From Gammaproteobacteria bacterium (GTDB lineage Bacteria; Pseudomonadota; Gammaproteobacteria; Xanthomonadales; SZUA-5), in contig JAUIFV010000019.1 in the NCBI GenBank assembly GCA_030430155.1, positions 1 through 41,822 on the forward strand: a DNA stretch of 41,822 nt. The letters are read 5' to 3'. Below, in pieces: positions 1 through 8,703 of this stretch. Within the stretch, counting starts at the first letter, position 1; each line of letters opens with the position of its first letter. The position numbers and the translations under genes were made by a program. Below the pieces are notes generated by a model. The model was not told where the DNA came from. It did not search any database and saw nothing but the letters and a program-made list of their open reading frames with translations.

Positions 1-2
1 CG

Positions 3-2330
3 ATAACCCGCGATGTTTCCGAGCATGTGGCAACCGAGAGTGCACTGGCACGGAGCCAACAGCGTTTGGACTATGTACTGGAGGAGGCGCAGGTAGGCCA
101 ATGGTGTCTGGATCTGCGTACTCGGGTGGCCACTCGGTCGGCCCATCATGATCGCTGTTTTGGCTATCCGGAGCAGCTTGCGGAGTGGAACTACGACGTC
201 TTTCTCAGCCATGTCCATCCGCTGGATAGGAGCCAGGTGCAGCGCAACGTTGACGCCGTCTGCGCCGGCGGCCAACGCCAGCTCGATCACGAGTTTCGCG
301 TGATTTGGCCAGATGGAAGCGAGCACTGGTTGTGGTCGCGCGGCACGGTGGAGCGTGATGCCAACGGAGAGCCGGAAATGCTCTCCGGCATCTGCGTTGA
401 TATCACCGACCGCAAGCATGCAGAAGCGGCGGCCGAGCTGAACTACGAGCGCTGGAAGCTGGCAAACCGGGACAGCAAGGATGGCCTTTGGGATTGGGAT
501 ATCCGCGCCAGGGAAGTCACCTATTCGGACTTTTGGGCGAGGATGCTGGGTTTTGAACCCGGCGAACTGACCAGCGCAGAAGAGGAATGGAGCGGTCGCG
601 TCCACGCCGACGACGTCGATCACAGTCAGCGCAGTTTGCGTAATGCACTGAAGGGAAAGACCGCGAGCCATACTGTATGCCAACGGCTACGCTGCCGCGA
701 CGGCAGCTGGAAATGGGTGCTCAGTCGCGGCGTGGTTATCGCCCGCGACAGCGCCGGCTACGCTACCCGCATGGTCGGCAGCAACGTCGACATCGACCAG
801 GTTCAGCGCGAGGCCGAGCGTGTCGATCATCTCCGCGAGCGCCTGGAATTGGCGGTGATGGGTTCCGGCTTCGGTGTCTGGGAGCTGGATCTGGCCAGCA
901 ACGAGCTGATCTGGGATCAGCGCATGCACGAGGTCTACGGGTATACCGAAGCGAGCTTTGACGGCAATCCCGAGACTTGGCGAGCCTGCTTGTACGCGCA
1001 AGATCTGGAGATCGTGGACCAACGCTTGCAGGCCTTACTCGATGGCCAGCGGGTCGAATTGTTCGAATTTCGAATCCGCCGAGCGAACGACGGCTGCGAA
1101 CGGCGTATCGAGGCCAATGGCTATCTGCAGCGTGATGCCATGGGTCAGCCGCAGCGGCTGGTGGGAATGAATCGTGATGTCACCGAGCGCTGGCAGATGG
1201 ATCAGCGCCTGCGTCTGCTCGGCTCCAGTCTGGCCAACCTGCAGGAGATGGTGCTGATCGCCGAGGCCGCTCGACCCGACAAGGAGGCGCGGTTCGTCTA
1301 CGCCAACCCGGTCTTTTACTCCCGCACGGGCTATCAGCGGGCGGACCTGGAACAGCTGTCGCCCTTCGCACTGTGCGATCGCGACGAGAACGAATCCGCT
1401 TTGAGCCTGCTCAAACAGGCTCGGCAGCAGGAAACCGCCGCGCGCTGCGACTTGATTGCAAAGACGCGCTCAGGAGACCACTTCTGGGTGGATCTGCAGC
1501 TGGTTCCGATCGGCGAGAGGGACCAGGCGGCCACGCATTGGGTACTGATCGGTCTGGAGATCACCGCGCGCAAGAGCGCCGAAGCACAGATGCGCCTGCT
1601 CAATGCCTCGCTGGAGCGTCGGGTGAAGGAGCGCACCGCCGCCCTGGACATCATCGTCGACGAGTTGCGTACCTTTACCTACTCGGTGTCCCACGATCTG
1701 CACTCGCCACTGCGGGCGATCCTGGGCTGGACCGAAGCGCTGAGTGAGGACTGCAGTCACCTGCTCGACGACACCGGCCGCGCCCACTTGACGCGAATCC
1801 GCCAGGGCGCAAACGAAATGGGCGACTTGATCGATGGCCTGATGCGGCTATCGCGGATCTCCCAGGCCGATCTGGACTGCACTCGCTTCGATCTGGCCCC
1901 TGTGAGCCAGAAGATCTTCGATGGACTGTGCCAGCTGTACACTCATCGGCAGGTTGAACTGCAGCTGCAGTCGCCGATGTGGGTGGAGGCGGACGCCTCG
2001 CTGTTGTACCTGTGCATGACCAATCTGATCGAGAACGCATGGAAGTACACGCAATCGCGCGACCCAGGCCTGATCAGGATCCGCTGTCGTCGCAGCGCGC
2101 GACGCACCGTTGTGGAAGTGACCGACAACGGAATCGGCTTCTCGATGAAGCATGCATCCGACCTTTGGCAGCCGTTCAAACGGATCAATCCCGGCGACGG
2201 CCTGGCGGGTTCGGGAATCGGCCTGGCGGTGGTGGATCGGATCATGCGTCGGCACGGCGGCAGCGTGGAGGCCAGCGCCGAGCCCGGCCAGGGCGCTCGC
2301 TTCCGACTGATCTTTCCACGCCAGCCCTAG
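3..2330 (+). CDS. Soluble multi-PAS sensor histidine kinase (5' end outside window)
   Basis: The reading frame is open to the first base. The codons before the GTG at 27 read ITRDVSEH, a typical end of a PAS/PAC domain, so the gene starts upstream of the window and GTG 27 is not its start. Counting from base 27, four PAS/PAC units follow (roughly 10-135, 145-265, 270-395, 405-525), three of them closing with DITDRK/DVTERW/EITARK-type linkers. A short coiled coil then leads to a HisKA domain with the H-box SVSHDLHSPLRA (His near 555). The HATPase has N box NLIENAWKY, G1 DNGIGF and G2 GSGIGLAVV. No membrane segment is visible, so it is probably a cytosolic sensor that autophosphorylates on the H-box histidine. 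It is followed after 19 bp by a second PAS kinase, so the two are probably one operon. The signal sensed cannot be told from the sequence. Confidence 0.93.
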   Translation: MTRDVSEHVATESALARSQQRLDYVLEEAQVGQWCLDLRTRVATRSAHHDRCFGYPEQLAEWNYDVFLSHVHPLDRSQVQRNVDAVCAGGQRQLDHEFRVIWPDGSEHWLWSRGTVERDANGEPEMLSGICVDITDRKHAEAAAELNYERWKLANRDSKDGLWDWDIRAREVTYSDFWARMLGFEPGELTSAEEEWSGRVHADDVDHSQRSLRNALKGKTASHTVCQRLRCRDGSWKWVLSRGVVIARDSAGYATRMVGSNVDIDQVQREAERVDHLRERLELAVMGSGFGVWELDLASNELIWDQRMHEVYGYTEASFDGNPETWRACLYAQDLEIVDQRLQALLDGQRVELFEFRIRRANDGCERRIEANGYLQRDAMGQPQRLVGMNRDVTERWQMDQRLRLLGSSLANLQEMVLIAEAARPDKEARFVYANPVFYSRTGYQRADLEQLSPFALCDRDENESALSLLKQARQQETAARCDLIAKTRSGDHFWVDLQLVPIGERDQAATHWVLIGLEITARKSAEAQMRLLNASLERRVKERTAALDIIVDELRTFTYSVSHDLHSPLRAILGWTEALSEDCSHLLDDTGRAHLTRIRQGANEMGDLIDGLMRLSRISQADLDCTRFDLAPVSQKIFDGLCQLYTHRQVELQLQSPMWVEADASLLYLCMTNLIENAWKYTQSRDPGLIRIRCRRSARRTVVEVTDNGIGFSMKHASDLWQPFKRINPGDGLAGSGIGLAVVDRIMRRHGGSVEASAEPGQGARFRLIFPRQP

Positions 2331-2349
2331 CGCGGATCGGGGCGTCTAG

Positions 2350-4722
2350 ATGAGATCCAGAACGCTGCGCCTGTTGTTGATCGAAGACAACGAGTCTGAC
2401 GCGGCGCTGCTCGAACGGCACTTGCTACGCGCCGACCTGAAGCTGCATTGCCGGCGCGTCGACAGTCTGGGCGCGCTGGAACAGGCGCTCGCGGCGCAAT
2501 CCTGGGACATGGTGCTGTCGGACTACAACCTGTCGGGATTCGACGCATTGGACGCTCTGCGCACGGTCCGCAAATCCAATGAAGATCTCCCCTTCATCGT
2601 CGTCTCAGGCATTGTCGGAGAGGAGGCGGCGGTCGAGTTGATGCGTTCCGGAGCGCAGGACTACGTCTCCAAGGATCGACTCTCCCGGCTGATTCCGGCA
2701 ATGGAGCGTGAACTCAAAGAGGCCGCCGCGCACCGTCGCCAACGCCGCCTGAGCGCGCGCATCGCCGAGCACGATGAGCGACTGAAGCGGGCGCTGAGCG
2801 CGACCGGCGACGGCGTCTGGGAGCGTAATTTGCGCACGCGGAGCATCGTGCTCTCGGAGCAGTGGAAGACCATGCTCGGCTACGCGCCCAATGAGCTTGA
2901 CGGTGATCTTGGTGCGTGGCTGGAGCTGATCCATCCGGATGACCGCAAGACGGTGGATTCGGATCTCGCCGATCACCGCGCCGCGCGAACCTCGTCCTAC
3001 CGCAGCGAGTACCGGCTACGCTGCAAGGACGGCAGCTGGAAATGGGTCCTGGACCGCGGCGTGGTCATCGCACGGGATGCCCAGGGCGCGGCGCTACGCG
3101 AGATCGGCACCAGTACCGACATCTCCAGGTCCAAGCAGACCGAGGTGCAACTGCGCCAGAGTCACGACGTGCTGCGCAAGTTGGCCAGCCAAGTACCCGG
3201 CATGCTGTACCAGTTTCAGCTGCATCCGGATGGCCGTCGCTCCCTGCCCTTCGTCAGTGAGGCGGTGCACGAGCTGTACGAGCTCACCCCGGAACAGATC
3301 CGGGTGGACGCGACCGCGATTTTCGCCCTGGTGCATCCGGACGATTTGCCTTCATTGAACGCATCCATCGAGCGCTCCGCCGCCACGATGACTCGCTGGA
3401 AGCACGAACACCGCGTGGTGGTGCCCTCCAAAGGCATACGTTGGATGTCCGGAGAGTCGCAGCCGGAACGCCTGCCTGATGGCAGCATCCTGTGGCACGG
3501 TTTCATCCACGACGTCACCGCGCGCAAGAACGCCGACGAGGAACTGCGCTTGCTGCAGGCCTGCGTCAATCAGCTGCATGACACCATCATCATCACCGAT
3601 GCTGAGCCTCTAGGCGATCCTGGCCCGCGCATTGTCTACGTCAACAGCGCCTTCGAGCGGCAGACCGGCTATAGCGCCGCGGAGGCGATTGGCAAGACGC
3701 CGCGCATATTGCAAGGCCCCGGAACCGACGGCAAGACGCTGCGCAGGATAGGCGCGGCGCTGCGGCGTTGGGAGAACACCCGCGCTGAAGTCCTCAACTA
3801 CACCAAGGATGGTGGGCTATTCTGGGCCGAGCTGGACATTGCTCCAGTGGCCGATGACACCGGCTGGTACACCAACTGGATCTCGGTGCAGCGCGACGTG
3901 ACTGAGCGCAAGCGAGCCGACCAGGAGCGCGAGCAGCTGATCGAGCAGTTGGAAACCCGACACGCCGAGCTCAACGCCTACAACCACTGGGTGGCGCACG
4001 ATCTGCGCAACCCGGTCATCGCCATTCACGGCATCGCCGATCTGGCCGAACTGGCGCTGGAGGCGGGTGACTCCAAACGAGCGCTGAAATACATCCAACG
4101 TATTGAAGCGGTTGCCGAGCAGGCGGACAAGCTGATCAAGAGCCTGATGGCCGTGGCCAAACTCGGTCGTTCCGGGTTGAGCTACACCGAGATCTCGGTG
4201 GCCGAGGTGGTGCAGTCGGTGCTTAACGACCTCAGCTACATCGCCAAGGCCAGCCATGCGGAGTTTGAACTGGATCTGCCAGCAGAGCTCCGACTGATCA
4301 GCGATTCGGCTCTGCTGACGGTGATCCTGCGCAATCTGATCAGCAATGCGATCAAGCACCGCCACCCGAACCGGCACCCGGTGGTCAGGATCAGCGCAAG
4401 CCTGACGCGTGATCCCGACGGAATCACCCTAAGCGTTGCCGACAATGGTGTGGGCATCGACCAACATCATCACAGCCGCGTGTTTGGGCTATTCGAGCGC
4501 ATCAATGACGACACCGAAGGTGTCGGCCTGGGTTTGGCGATGGTCGATCGCGCCGCGCGCCTGCTCTATGGACGGACCCACCTGGATCATTCGCAAGTCG
4601 ATGTGGGCAGCCGTTTTTCAGTTTGGCTCCCGCTGGACAAGCCCGCAACCCACGTCCAGGCAAGTGCACAATCGAACGACCCCGAAGAAGGCGATGTCTG
4701 GTCGATCCAGGACCATCGTTAA
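2350..4722 (+). CDS. Hybrid kinase: receiver-PAS-PAS-PAS(LOV-like)-HisKA-HATPase
   Basis: The 790-aa soluble protein begins with a receiver domain (about 5-125, phospho-acceptor Asp in LSDYNL near 57, Lys in VSKD). Three PAS domains follow (about 140-265, 275-395, 400-525). The third resembles LOV photosensors (GKTPRILQGPGTD, then NYTKDG..FW), but the adduct-forming cysteine position of the NCRFLQ motif is Pro, so classical LOV photochemistry is not expected. The kinase core carries HisKA with H-box VAHDLRNPV (His near 550) and an HATPase with N box NLISNAIKH, G1 DNGVGI and G2 GVGLGLAMV. With the receiver at the N terminus, the protein can take a phosphoryl group from another kinase, plausibly the upstream one, and then signal itself. 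The start ATG 2350 lies 19 bp after the previous stop. The stop (4720-4722) touches the conserved promoter block of the next unit. Confidence 0.93.
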   Translation: MRSRTLRLLLIEDNESDAALLERHLLRADLKLHCRRVDSLGALEQALAAQSWDMVLSDYNLSGFDALDALRTVRKSNEDLPFIVVSGIVGEEAAVELMRSGAQDYVSKDRLSRLIPAMERELKEAAAHRRQRRLSARIAEHDERLKRALSATGDGVWERNLRTRSIVLSEQWKTMLGYAPNELDGDLGAWLELIHPDDRKTVDSDLADHRAARTSSYRSEYRLRCKDGSWKWVLDRGVVIARDAQGAALREIGTSTDISRSKQTEVQLRQSHDVLRKLASQVPGMLYQFQLHPDGRRSLPFVSEAVHELYELTPEQIRVDATAIFALVHPDDLPSLNASIERSAATMTRWKHEHRVVVPSKGIRWMSGESQPERLPDGSILWHGFIHDVTARKNADEELRLLQACVNQLHDTIIITDAEPLGDPGPRIVYVNSAFERQTGYSAAEAIGKTPRILQGPGTDGKTLRRIGAALRRWENTRAEVLNYTKDGGLFWAELDIAPVADDTGWYTNWISVQRDVTERKRADQEREQLIEQLETRHAELNAYNHWVAHDLRNPVIAIHGIADLAELALEAGDSKRALKYIQRIEAVAEQADKLIKSLMAVAKLGRSGLSYTEISVAEVVQSVLNDLSYIAKASHAEFELDLPAELRLISDSALLTVILRNLISNAIKHRHPNRHPVVRISASLTRDPDGITLSVADNGVGIDQHHHSRVFGLFERINDDTEGVGLGLAMVDRAARLLYGRTHLDHSQVDVGSRFSVWLPLDKPATHVQASAQSNDPEEGDVWSIQDHR

Positions 4723-4777
4723 TCCGTTACAAACGAAATTTAATAATTCGCTATACATTTTCACTTGTAGTAGTAGA
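4722..4777 (+). promoter_or_regulatory. Shared promoter block, copy 1 (ATCCGTTACAAAC...TGTAGTAG)
   Basis: This AT-rich block begins with ATCCGTTACAAAC and ends with TGTAGTAG. It aligns without gaps over about 56 bp with the block at 7599-7654, with the first 13 bases identical. A possible -35 TTACAA (4727-4732) and -10 TATACA (4752-4757) are 19 bp apart. The block lies about 160-220 bp upstream of the Roadblock-like gene at 4940. That it is a promoter is inferred from its composition, position and conservation. Confidence 0.55.
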
Positions 4778-4939
4778 ATTCACACACGTCAAGGCGGTGC
4801 AGCGACGGCGACGCCGCGGAGACGGAGCACAGTATCGGGCGATGGTTGTTTTCACGCCGTGCTGCGACCGCCGGCTGGCGCCGGGGATCCAAGGGCACAC
4901 GCCCTCAACGGTAGATTCGTTCACAAGGAGCACCAAGAC

Positions 4940-5296
4940 ATGGCCAAGATTTCCCTGGAACCGCTGCGCAGTATGGATGGCTACATGGCCTCGGCGCTGG
5001 TTGATGCCGACAGCGGCATGATGCTCGCCGGCGATGGCACGGCGGTCAATCTCGAGGTCGCCGCAGCCGGCAACACCGAAGTGGTGCGCGCCAAACGCAA
5101 GGTCGCCAATGCGCTCAAGCTCAACGATACGATCGAAGACATCCTGATCAATCTCACCAAGCAGTACCACATCATCCGCCCGCTGGAGACCAATCAGAAG
5201 CTGTTCCTGTACGTGGTCCTGGATCGCGCCAAAGCCAACCTGGCGATGTCCCGACACGACATCCGCAGCTTCGAAAAGAGCATCGATTTCTCCTAG
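4940..5296 (+). CDS. Small Roadblock/LC7-like protein
   Basis: The ATG at 4940 is chosen because AAGGAG sits 9 bases upstream (4925-4930). The same frame is open upstream but overlaps the kinase gene in another frame. The 118-aa product (SLEPLRSMDGYMASALVDA..., then AAAGNTEVVRAKRKVANAL and IEDILINLTKQYHIIRPL) has the size and layout of a single Roadblock/LC7-type domain: a GyvaSaLvD strand, a helix, and a YHiIRPL...lFlYvvLDR strand pair. No signal peptide or membrane segment is seen. Roadblock proteins typically dimerise and regulate or scaffold Ras-like GTPases, and one such GTPase is encoded about 3.8 kb downstream. Acting with that GTPase is inferred from the shared promoter block. The Roadblock assignment is from pattern and length and is less sure than that of the gene at 9273. 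Confidence 0.65.
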   Translation: MAKISLEPLRSMDGYMASALVDADSGMMLAGDGTAVNLEVAAAGNTEVVRAKRKVANALKLNDTIEDILINLTKQYHIIRPLETNQKLFLYVVLDRAKANLAMSRHDIRSFEKSIDFS

Positions 5297-5297
5297 C

Positions 5298-5333
5298 GGC
5301 TGGCCGACTCGCTTGCGTCGCGCAAGGCCAGCC
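5298..5333 (+). terminator. GGCTGGCC/GGCCAGCC stem-loop after the Roadblock-like gene
   Basis: A perfect 8-bp inverted repeat (GGCTGGCC at 5298-5305, GGCCAGCC at 5326-5333) begins two bases after the stop codon. There is no T-run, so it is either a weak terminator or an mRNA 3' end stabiliser. The rest of the 242-bp gap up to 5538 shows no gene. A GAAAGGAGAG ribosome binding site precedes 5539. Confidence 0.3.
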
Positions 5334-5538
5334 ACAGCTCAATTTCGGCTATGGCGACGCGTATACGTCCACCCGGCCCTTCGGCGATCCCGCAGGGTCG
5401 GTGCTAACCTCCTACACACAGTAGCGATGATCGCTGCAAACATCCCTTGTATGGCTCGGTCGCGCTGTCCCCAGCCCGACACGGGCGATCAATGACCGAC
5501 AACGCCTGAACGCCTGGTCGAAAGGAGAGCGCTAGCTG

Positions 5539-6468
5539 ATGCACGAGTTGCGCACCCAGTTCGCCCAAACCGGACTGGCCTTCTCCCCCAAGTTGGTGCC
5601 GATGCTGGAGGAGCACTGCAGCCATCAGACCGAACGCCGTGGCTGCGGTTACACCCAGGCGACCCGCTTCCTGGCCGAGTTCATCAATCGCCCAAGGCTG
5701 GCCGAAACCGCCACCGATCTCGCCCTGCTCGATGACTGGGCGTCGATGATCGACGAGATCGAACACCTGTCCAGACGGCTGCTGGCACATGGATGGATGC
5801 ACGGGTGGAGACGGATCGCCGATGCACCTGCCGAAGCAACGCGCGGTCTGGAGTCCGATGCGCTGTTGCTGCTGATCGGACTGCACCACAAGCTCCAGCA
5901 GCTGGACCAGTTCGAGTTCAGTTTTGAGGCTCGACTGCTGTTCTCGATGATCGTCGATATCCTTTGCGGCTCGCGAATGCGGCTGCCAGAGCTGTCGCCT
6001 ATGGCCGATAAACCGGAGATTGGCAGCTGCTCACAGGCCGAGGAGTTCTTCCTGGAGATCGCCCATGGCAAGATTCGCCGCGGCGGCAGCGTCAACCTGA
6101 TCGTTGATAATCAGAATCAACCGCTGCTGCTGGAGAAGATGAACCTGGGTGAGTCGCATTCGGCGCTGCTGCTGGCTCCTGCGGTGGTCAATCAAGTGGC
6201 CATTCCGGCGGGTGGATTGTTCGCGCTACGCCATGCGCCGTCGGCCGCCGTGGCGCCCCCGACCGGTGTTGGCCTGCGATTGACTATCGACGACATCGAG
6301 GCCGCTCGTTTCCTGCGCCTGACCACCTTGGCGGTGGCACCAAACATCCGTCGCCGGGCATTCTCGGCGCAGATCGATGCCCAGGTGCGATCCAATATGG
6401 TTTCTCCGTTAACCACCACCCTGGATGACCTCCGCGCATCGGCGCAACGGATAGCTCAGAGTGGCTGA
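5539..6468 (+). CDS. Unknown 309-aa protein coupled to the deacetylase-like gene
   Basis: I do not recognise this family. The 309-aa protein has no signal peptide or membrane span. The N-terminal half (1-150) is helical, with many Leu and paired acidic/basic residues (e.g. LALLDDWASMIDEIEHLSRR). The C-terminal half (from about 160) looks more beta/alpha, with short hydrophobic strands (SVNLIVDNQ, SALLLAPAVV, VGLRLTID) and a final helix. The start ATG has a strong AAAGGAG upstream. Its last 8 bases overlap the GTG start of the histone-deacetylase-like gene, which implies translational coupling and a shared function. It could be a partner or substrate adaptor of that enzyme or a signalling adaptor of the island. 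No function is assigned. Confidence 0.8.
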   Translation: MHELRTQFAQTGLAFSPKLVPMLEEHCSHQTERRGCGYTQATRFLAEFINRPRLAETATDLALLDDWASMIDEIEHLSRRLLAHGWMHGWRRIADAPAEATRGLESDALLLLIGLHHKLQQLDQFEFSFEARLLFSMIVDILCGSRMRLPELSPMADKPEIGSCSQAEEFFLEIAHGKIRRGGSVNLIVDNQNQPLLLEKMNLGESHSALLLAPAVVNQVAIPAGGLFALRHAPSAAVAPPTGVGLRLTIDDIEAARFLRLTTLAVAPNIRRRAFSAQIDAQVRSNMVSPLTTTLDDLRASAQRIAQSG

Positions 6469-7348
6469 AGTGTCACCGATGACCACCTATTTCGCGCCGA
6501 GCTACGCGCCGGTCGAAACCGAGCGCTTTGCACGTTTGGGTGTGGCGGCCGAGCACATGCGCCGGCTCGACCTGGTCAAGCTGGTTGCGCCGCCTGCGCT
6601 GGATACCGGCTTGCTCTCCGGCCTGCATAGTCCAACCTATCTGCGCGATTTCGCCTCGGGCACTGAGCCGTTGGCCTCCAGCCTTGGCATTCGCTGGTCG
6701 ATCCCGGTGCGAGATGCCTGCTACGCCATGCTGGCGGGGCAGTTGGCGGCAGTCGACCACGCCCTGCGCCATCGCGTCTGCCTGAATCTGGCCTGTGGTT
6801 TTCATCATGCGGTTGCTGAACGCGGCTCGGCCTACTGCGCGTTGAACGGACTGGCCCTGATCGCTCATGTGCGTCCCGAACTGCGCGTGTTCGTGATCGA
6901 TTGCGATGAGCACGGCGGCAACGGCACCGAGAGCTTCACCCAGACGCTGCCCAATCTGTATCAGGCCTCCATCTTCGGCACCCGGTTCGGCTGTCTTGGA
7001 GGAGAGCGCTCATGGGCATACCACGTTCAAGGGGCTCAGGCTTTTCAGCAATACATGAGTGCGCTGGATGAGGTGCGTGCGCGGGTAGCGGCCCTCAAAC
7101 CGGATCTGATTCTTTATCAGGCCGGTGTGGACTGCCATCAGGATGACCCCAAGAGCCGCGCCAGGATCAGCGCCGCGCAGATGTACGAGCGCGATCTGCA
7201 CGTGTTCAACACAGCGATGGAACTGGGCATCCCGCTGGTTTTCGTGGTTGCCGGCGGCTATCAGGCCCCGGAAATACTGGCCGAACTCAACGCAAGCACG
7301 GTGCGTGCCGCGTTGGCTGTCTATGCCAACGCCTGTTCGTCGGCCTAG
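6461..7348 (+). CDS. Histone deacetylase-family zinc hydrolase
   Basis: The product (295 aa from GTG 6461; ATG 6479 is an alternative start) belongs to the arginase/deacetylase fold family that covers HDACs, acetoin-utilisation proteins and acetylpolyamine amidohydrolases. The His dyad is in GFHHA (about 113-117). The first zinc ligands are in VIDCDEHGGNGTE (about 144-156), where the usual HHG reads HGG but the Asp and His of DxH are kept. The third zinc Asp is in GVDCHQDDP (about 222), and the catalytic Tyr is in VAGGYQ. The active site therefore looks intact. The expected reaction is zinc-dependent amide (deacetylase) hydrolysis, with the substrate unknown. It is embedded in a signalling island and overlaps the unknown gene at 5539, so a role in reversible acetylation of an island protein is possible but not shown. 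Its stop TAG abuts a dispersed repeat. Confidence 0.88.
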   Translation: MAEVSPMTTYFAPSYAPVETERFARLGVAAEHMRRLDLVKLVAPPALDTGLLSGLHSPTYLRDFASGTEPLASSLGIRWSIPVRDACYAMLAGQLAAVDHALRHRVCLNLACGFHHAVAERGSAYCALNGLALIAHVRPELRVFVIDCDEHGGNGTESFTQTLPNLYQASIFGTRFGCLGGERSWAYHVQGAQAFQQYMSALDEVRARVAALKPDLILYQAGVDCHQDDPKSRARISAAQMYERDLHVFNTAMELGIPLVFVVAGGYQAPEILAELNASTVRAALAVYANACSSA

Positions 7349-7430
7349 CCCGAATTATTCATGAACCTTCTACTGCGGCTTCCGCAGACGCGCCGAGGCG
7401 CGGCTTGCTCCATCCGATCGACTTGACGTA
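7346..7430. repeat. Dispersed TAGCCCG-ATTATTCATGAAC repeat, partial copy
   Basis: From the stop codon of the deacetylase-like gene the sequence matches, over about 80 bp and with substitutions, the reverse complement of the right half of the element at 24763-24943. Both share TAGCCCGAATTATTCATG, then CCTTCTACTGCGGCTTCCGC, then GGCGCGGCTT(G/A)CTCCAT. The remainder of the gap to 7598 shows no gene. A divergent relative may lie near 29096-29130. Confidence 0.6.
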
Positions 7431-7598
7431 CTTAGCGGGCTGGCTGCGGCATTGCGCCTACGGGAGCGGTCGCGCCAGGAGAATGGGGGGTCCGAACACG
7501 ACTGCAGAGTGTCCGCACCGCTGCACGGGCGTACGCCCGATTGGCCCCCATATGATCGCAAGAATTGGCCCGTGTCGCGCCCATCTTGATGACCCACG

Positions 7599-7654
7599 AT
7601 CCGTTACAAACTCATTTTAATGATTTGATACATCTATTCATTTCCTGTAGTAGA
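7599..7654 (+). promoter_or_regulatory. Shared promoter block, copy 2
   Basis: This block aligns without gaps with 4722-4777. ATCCGTTACAAAC is identical, TTTAAT and a TGTAGTAG end are kept, and roughly seven in ten positions match overall. A possible -35 TTACAA (7604-7609) and -10 GATACA (7627-7632) are 17 bp apart. The block ends 9 bp before the ATG at 7663, so a start point there would leave a very short leader. It probably drives the 7663-9701 trio. Confidence 0.6.
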
Positions 7655-7662
7655 CTGCCGCA

Positions 7663-8703
7663 ATGGACAAACACTCCTACTCAGTGACGACGGTGGGTCT
7701 GAACGCCCACGACGAAACCATCGTCAGATCCGTGCTCAATCTGATTGAGGGAAGCACGCGAGACAAATGGGAGTACACGGAGAGTTTTCAGGCCGATCTG
7801 GTGTTGTGTGACCCGGAGGCTGCCCTGACCCGTATCGCCATCAAGCAGTTCCAGGAGACCGGCCGACCCGTCTGCGTGGCTGTGCTGAAGTCCGGCCAGA
7901 CCCGCAGCACCCTGACCCACTTCATCCACTTCCCGGTGCGTGCCAGCGAAATCATCGGCGTGCTGGACAACGCGGCGGACGAGATCGAACACCCGCTGGG
8001 TAAGGTTGACTCCAGCTTCGAGGAATCCCCGCAGATTCATGGTGAACTGCCGGTTCCGGACGAACTACAGGACAAGCGGACCATCTCCGATCTATTGATG
8101 GCCTTCGCGCGTCGGCGACGGGACGAAAAGGCCGCCTGGCAGATCAATCTGGACGGCAAGTGCATCTATGTCTTCGAACCGGAAAGGACCTTTGCCTCGT
8201 CCATCGAGCTGAACGCGCAGCGCCTGAACGATCTGGCATCAGCTACCAAAGCGCCAGCGCTGCGCCGGGTGGGCGGCATTGTGGCCAAAGGCTTGCGCAA
8301 GGAATTGGCACCACGCCCGATCGATGAGTTGCTTTGGAACCTGGGACTGAATCAGGAACAGCGTGCGTTGTTGCCGGCTCTGGCCAACGCCAAACAGATT
8401 CGTTTGCAGCGGTGGCCCGACTTCGGCCGACTGGGCGCACGCAAGTCGCATTTTGCTTTCGCCGCGCTGCTCACTCGCACACCGCAAGCGCTCGAGGCTA
8501 TTCCGGCTCTGACCGGCCAACCCCAATCCGAGGTCTACGCCTTTCTCAACGCCTGCGCATTGTGCAACCTGCTTGAATACACCACTGAGCACGATACCGG
8601 CGGAACCGACAGCGGCCACATGATCAAAGTCCAGCCCAGCCGATGGTCTGGCTTGGTGCGAATCATGCGTTCGGCGTTGGGTATGGAAACCCGGGCGGCG
8701 TAG
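7663..8703 (+). CDS. Pseudo-receiver/helical adaptor upstream of the GTPase
   Basis: The 346-aa protein has an N-terminal third (about 5-115) that looks like a degenerate response-regulator receiver: alternating strands and helices, a DLVLCDPE strand end in the place of the phospho-Asp strand, and FPV where receivers have KPF, so the key Lys is missing. The middle (about 135-225) contains TISDLLMAFARRRRDEKAAWQ and a compact beta segment. The C-terminal part (about 225-345) is helical and winged-helix-like, with PIDELLWNLGL and FLNACALCNLLEY. No signal peptide is present. Its stop TAG directly abuts the ATG of the GTPase gene. In actinobacterial conservons a small helical protein (DUF742) accompanies the Roadblock and GTPase proteins. 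This gene has a comparable place, but no family membership is claimed. Confidence 0.8.
   Translation: MDKHSYSVTTVGLNAHDETIVRSVLNLIEGSTRDKWEYTESFQADLVLCDPEAALTRIAIKQFQETGRPVCVAVLKSGQTRSTLTHFIHFPVRASEIIGVLDNAADEIEHPLGKVDSSFEESPQIHGELPVPDELQDKRTISDLLMAFARRRRDEKAAWQINLDGKCIYVFEPERTFASSIELNAQRLNDLASATKAPALRRVGGIVAKGLRKELAPRPIDELLWNLGLNQEQRALLPALANAKQIRLQRWPDFGRLGARKSHFAFAALLTRTPQALEAIPALTGQPQSEVYAFLNACALCNLLEYTTEHDTGGTDSGHMIKVQPSRWSGLVRIMRSALGMETRAA

Noticed and set aside
27-29. GTG 27 as the start of the first kinase
   Set aside because: The frame continues upstream with a PAS/PAC-type ending, so the gene is cut by the window edge.
4436-4939. An upstream extension of the Roadblock-like gene
   Set aside because: It overlaps the kinase gene in another frame and crosses the promoter block. 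A clear AAGGAG precedes ATG 4940.
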